A stretch of DNA of 64,000 bases from Roseobacter sp. GAI101. Its GTDB lineage: Bacteria; Pseudomonadota; Alphaproteobacteria; Rhodobacterales; Rhodobacteraceae. The number at the start of each line of letters is the position of its first letter. Positions within the stretch are counted from its first letter, which is position 1. The notes beneath the pieces are model-generated. The model saw only the letters and a program-made list of their open reading frames with translations. It did no database searches and was not told the DNA's origin. Below are positions 63,503 to 64,000 of this stretch, in pieces. Location: contig NZ_DS999213.1 in the NCBI RefSeq assembly GCF_000156335.1, positions 1,365,352-1,429,351 of the forward strand, written 5' to 3'. The translations under genes were made by a program, and so were the position numbers.

Positions 63503-63600
63503 CTTCTCTGGCTCGTAAATATCCTCGCCGAAGGCGAAACTCTTGACCGCCCGCTATAACCTTTTATGCCTTCGGCGAGGATATTTATAAGCCAGAGAAG
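63503..63600. repeat. Inverted pair of the GCCTTCGGCGAGGAT element
   Basis: Arms of 33 bases (63503-63535 and 63568-63600) are reverse complements with two mismatches. Each contains GCCTTCGGCGAGGATATTTA next to AGCCAGAGAAG. The 32-base spacer is AT-richer. Transcribed, it would form a long hairpin between divergent purA and the gene at 63615, ending 14 bases before that gene's start codon. A third, partial copy is at 49175. Confidence 0.85.
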
Positions 63601-63614
63601 CCGGGGAATACCGA

Positions 63615-64000
63615 ATGGGATTTATCATACGTTGGCTGTGCGCTTTTTTCCTGTTGGCAGCGACATTCAATCCCACCGACTATAATTATGTCCAATGGGC
63701 ATGGGACTACGGGCACATGAACGTATCGATCGCTGTGTTGTTCGGGCTTTTGCTTTTCATCGGCTATGCCATCTACTTGCGGGCGACCCTGCGATCCATC
63801 GGCGGATTGGGGATGATGCTTGTGCTGGCCGTTGTCTGCGCAAGCCTTTGGGTTCTCCATGATCTGGGTGTTTTGCGTCTGGACAACTCCGACTTGAACA
63901 TCTGGCTGGCACTCCTTGTCCTCAGCCTCGTTCTGGGCGTCGGGTTAAGCTGGAGTATATTGCGGCGTGCTCTATCGGGTCAGCCGACGTGGATGATGTC
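63615..64000 (+). CDS. Small integral-membrane protein (DUF6524-like), cut by window end
   Basis: The first 128 residues are in the window. Four hydrophobic segments can be seen: 'IIRWLCAFFLLAATF', 'MNVSIAVLFGLLLFIGYAIYL', 'GGLGMMLVLAVVCASLWVL' and 'IWLALLVLSLVLGVGLSW'. The 'FNPTDYNYVQWAWDYG' segment after TM1 is one I associate with DUF6524 proteins of this family. Function unknown. It starts at ATG 63615, right after the inverted repeat; GGGGAATACCGA upstream is a modest ribosome site. Confidence 0.78.
   Translation, partial: MGFIIRWLCAFFLLAATFNPTDYNYVQWAWDYGHMNVSIAVLFGLLLFIGYAIYLRATLRSIGGLGMMLVLAVVCASLWVLHDLGVLRLDNSDLNIWLALLVLSLVLGVGLSWSILRRALSGQPTWMM

Noticed and set aside
1..64000. Prophage, insertion sequence or CRISPR array
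   Set aside because: No transposase, integrase, phage structural gene or regularly spaced repeat was seen on either strand.

Overview
The window looks like a chromosomal segment of a marine Rhodobacterales (Roseobacter-group) alphaproteobacterium. The basis is the protein content: a SitABCD manganese importer divergent from a Fur/Mur-type regulator, an H-NOX/HNOBA-GGDEF pair, DUF3572 and DUF2842 proteins, a non-pyrrolysine MttB homologue, TAT-exported binding proteins, high-GC codon use, and copies of a short element (core GCCTTCGGCGAGGAT) that I recall as common in this family. There are no transposases, CRISPR arrays or rRNA genes. One tRNA gene (Glu, UUC) is present.

Region 1 (1-13070) is the most distinctive part: a nitrogen-scavenging locus around a LysR regulator (4610-5512). 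To its left, on the minus strand, lie allophanate hydrolase, an HxH amidohydrolase and the start of a family-5 (peptide/nickel type) binding-protein gene. To its right runs an eight-gene plus-strand operon: BMP-type binding protein, two permeases, formamidase-like amidase, BiuH-like cysteine hydrolase, the transporter ATPase, a second isochorismatase-type hydrolase and a small cupin. Three near-identical T-N11-A palindromes (TGCA-N5-TGCA) lie before the three transcription units, so the whole set reads as one regulon. The enzymes fit uptake of a small N-rich compound and its breakdown through biuret-like and allophanate intermediates to ammonia and CO2, with a possible formyl/formamide branch. 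The actual substrate is inferred, not shown.

Region 2 (13150-33500) holds divergent proA and proB, a beta-ketoadipate module (pcaF, pcaJ, pcaI, an IclR regulator and a 4-coumarate-CoA-ligase-like enzyme), a TetR-controlled RND efflux pair with twin operators, fbp, a doubly frameshifted FkbM methyltransferase pseudogene, sitDCBA with Mur-type boxes, the Mur-like regulator and a TetR regulator.

Region 3 (33500-51110) is mostly housekeeping: a DegP-type protease, HflK/HflC, glutathione reductase with an unusual insertion, rpiA, a type III polyketide synthase coupled to an isoprenylcysteine-methyltransferase-like protein, GST, sdaA, nitroreductase, a hydroxyisobutyrate-dehydrogenase-like enzyme, pirin, a TetR gene with a perfect operator palindrome, a small lipoprotein, hom, recJ and tRNA-Glu.

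Region 4 (51110-64000) holds two c-di-GMP synthases. One is paired with an H-NOX-like protein that lacks the heme-ligating histidine. The other is PleD-like but lacks the phospho-acceptor aspartate. It also contains an MttB-like methyltransferase, a HAD phosphatase with DUF3572, a DMT exporter whose end overlaps thiamine pyrophosphokinase, a conserved acidic protein broken by one frameshift, DUF2842, purA, a large inverted repeat and the start of a small membrane protein.
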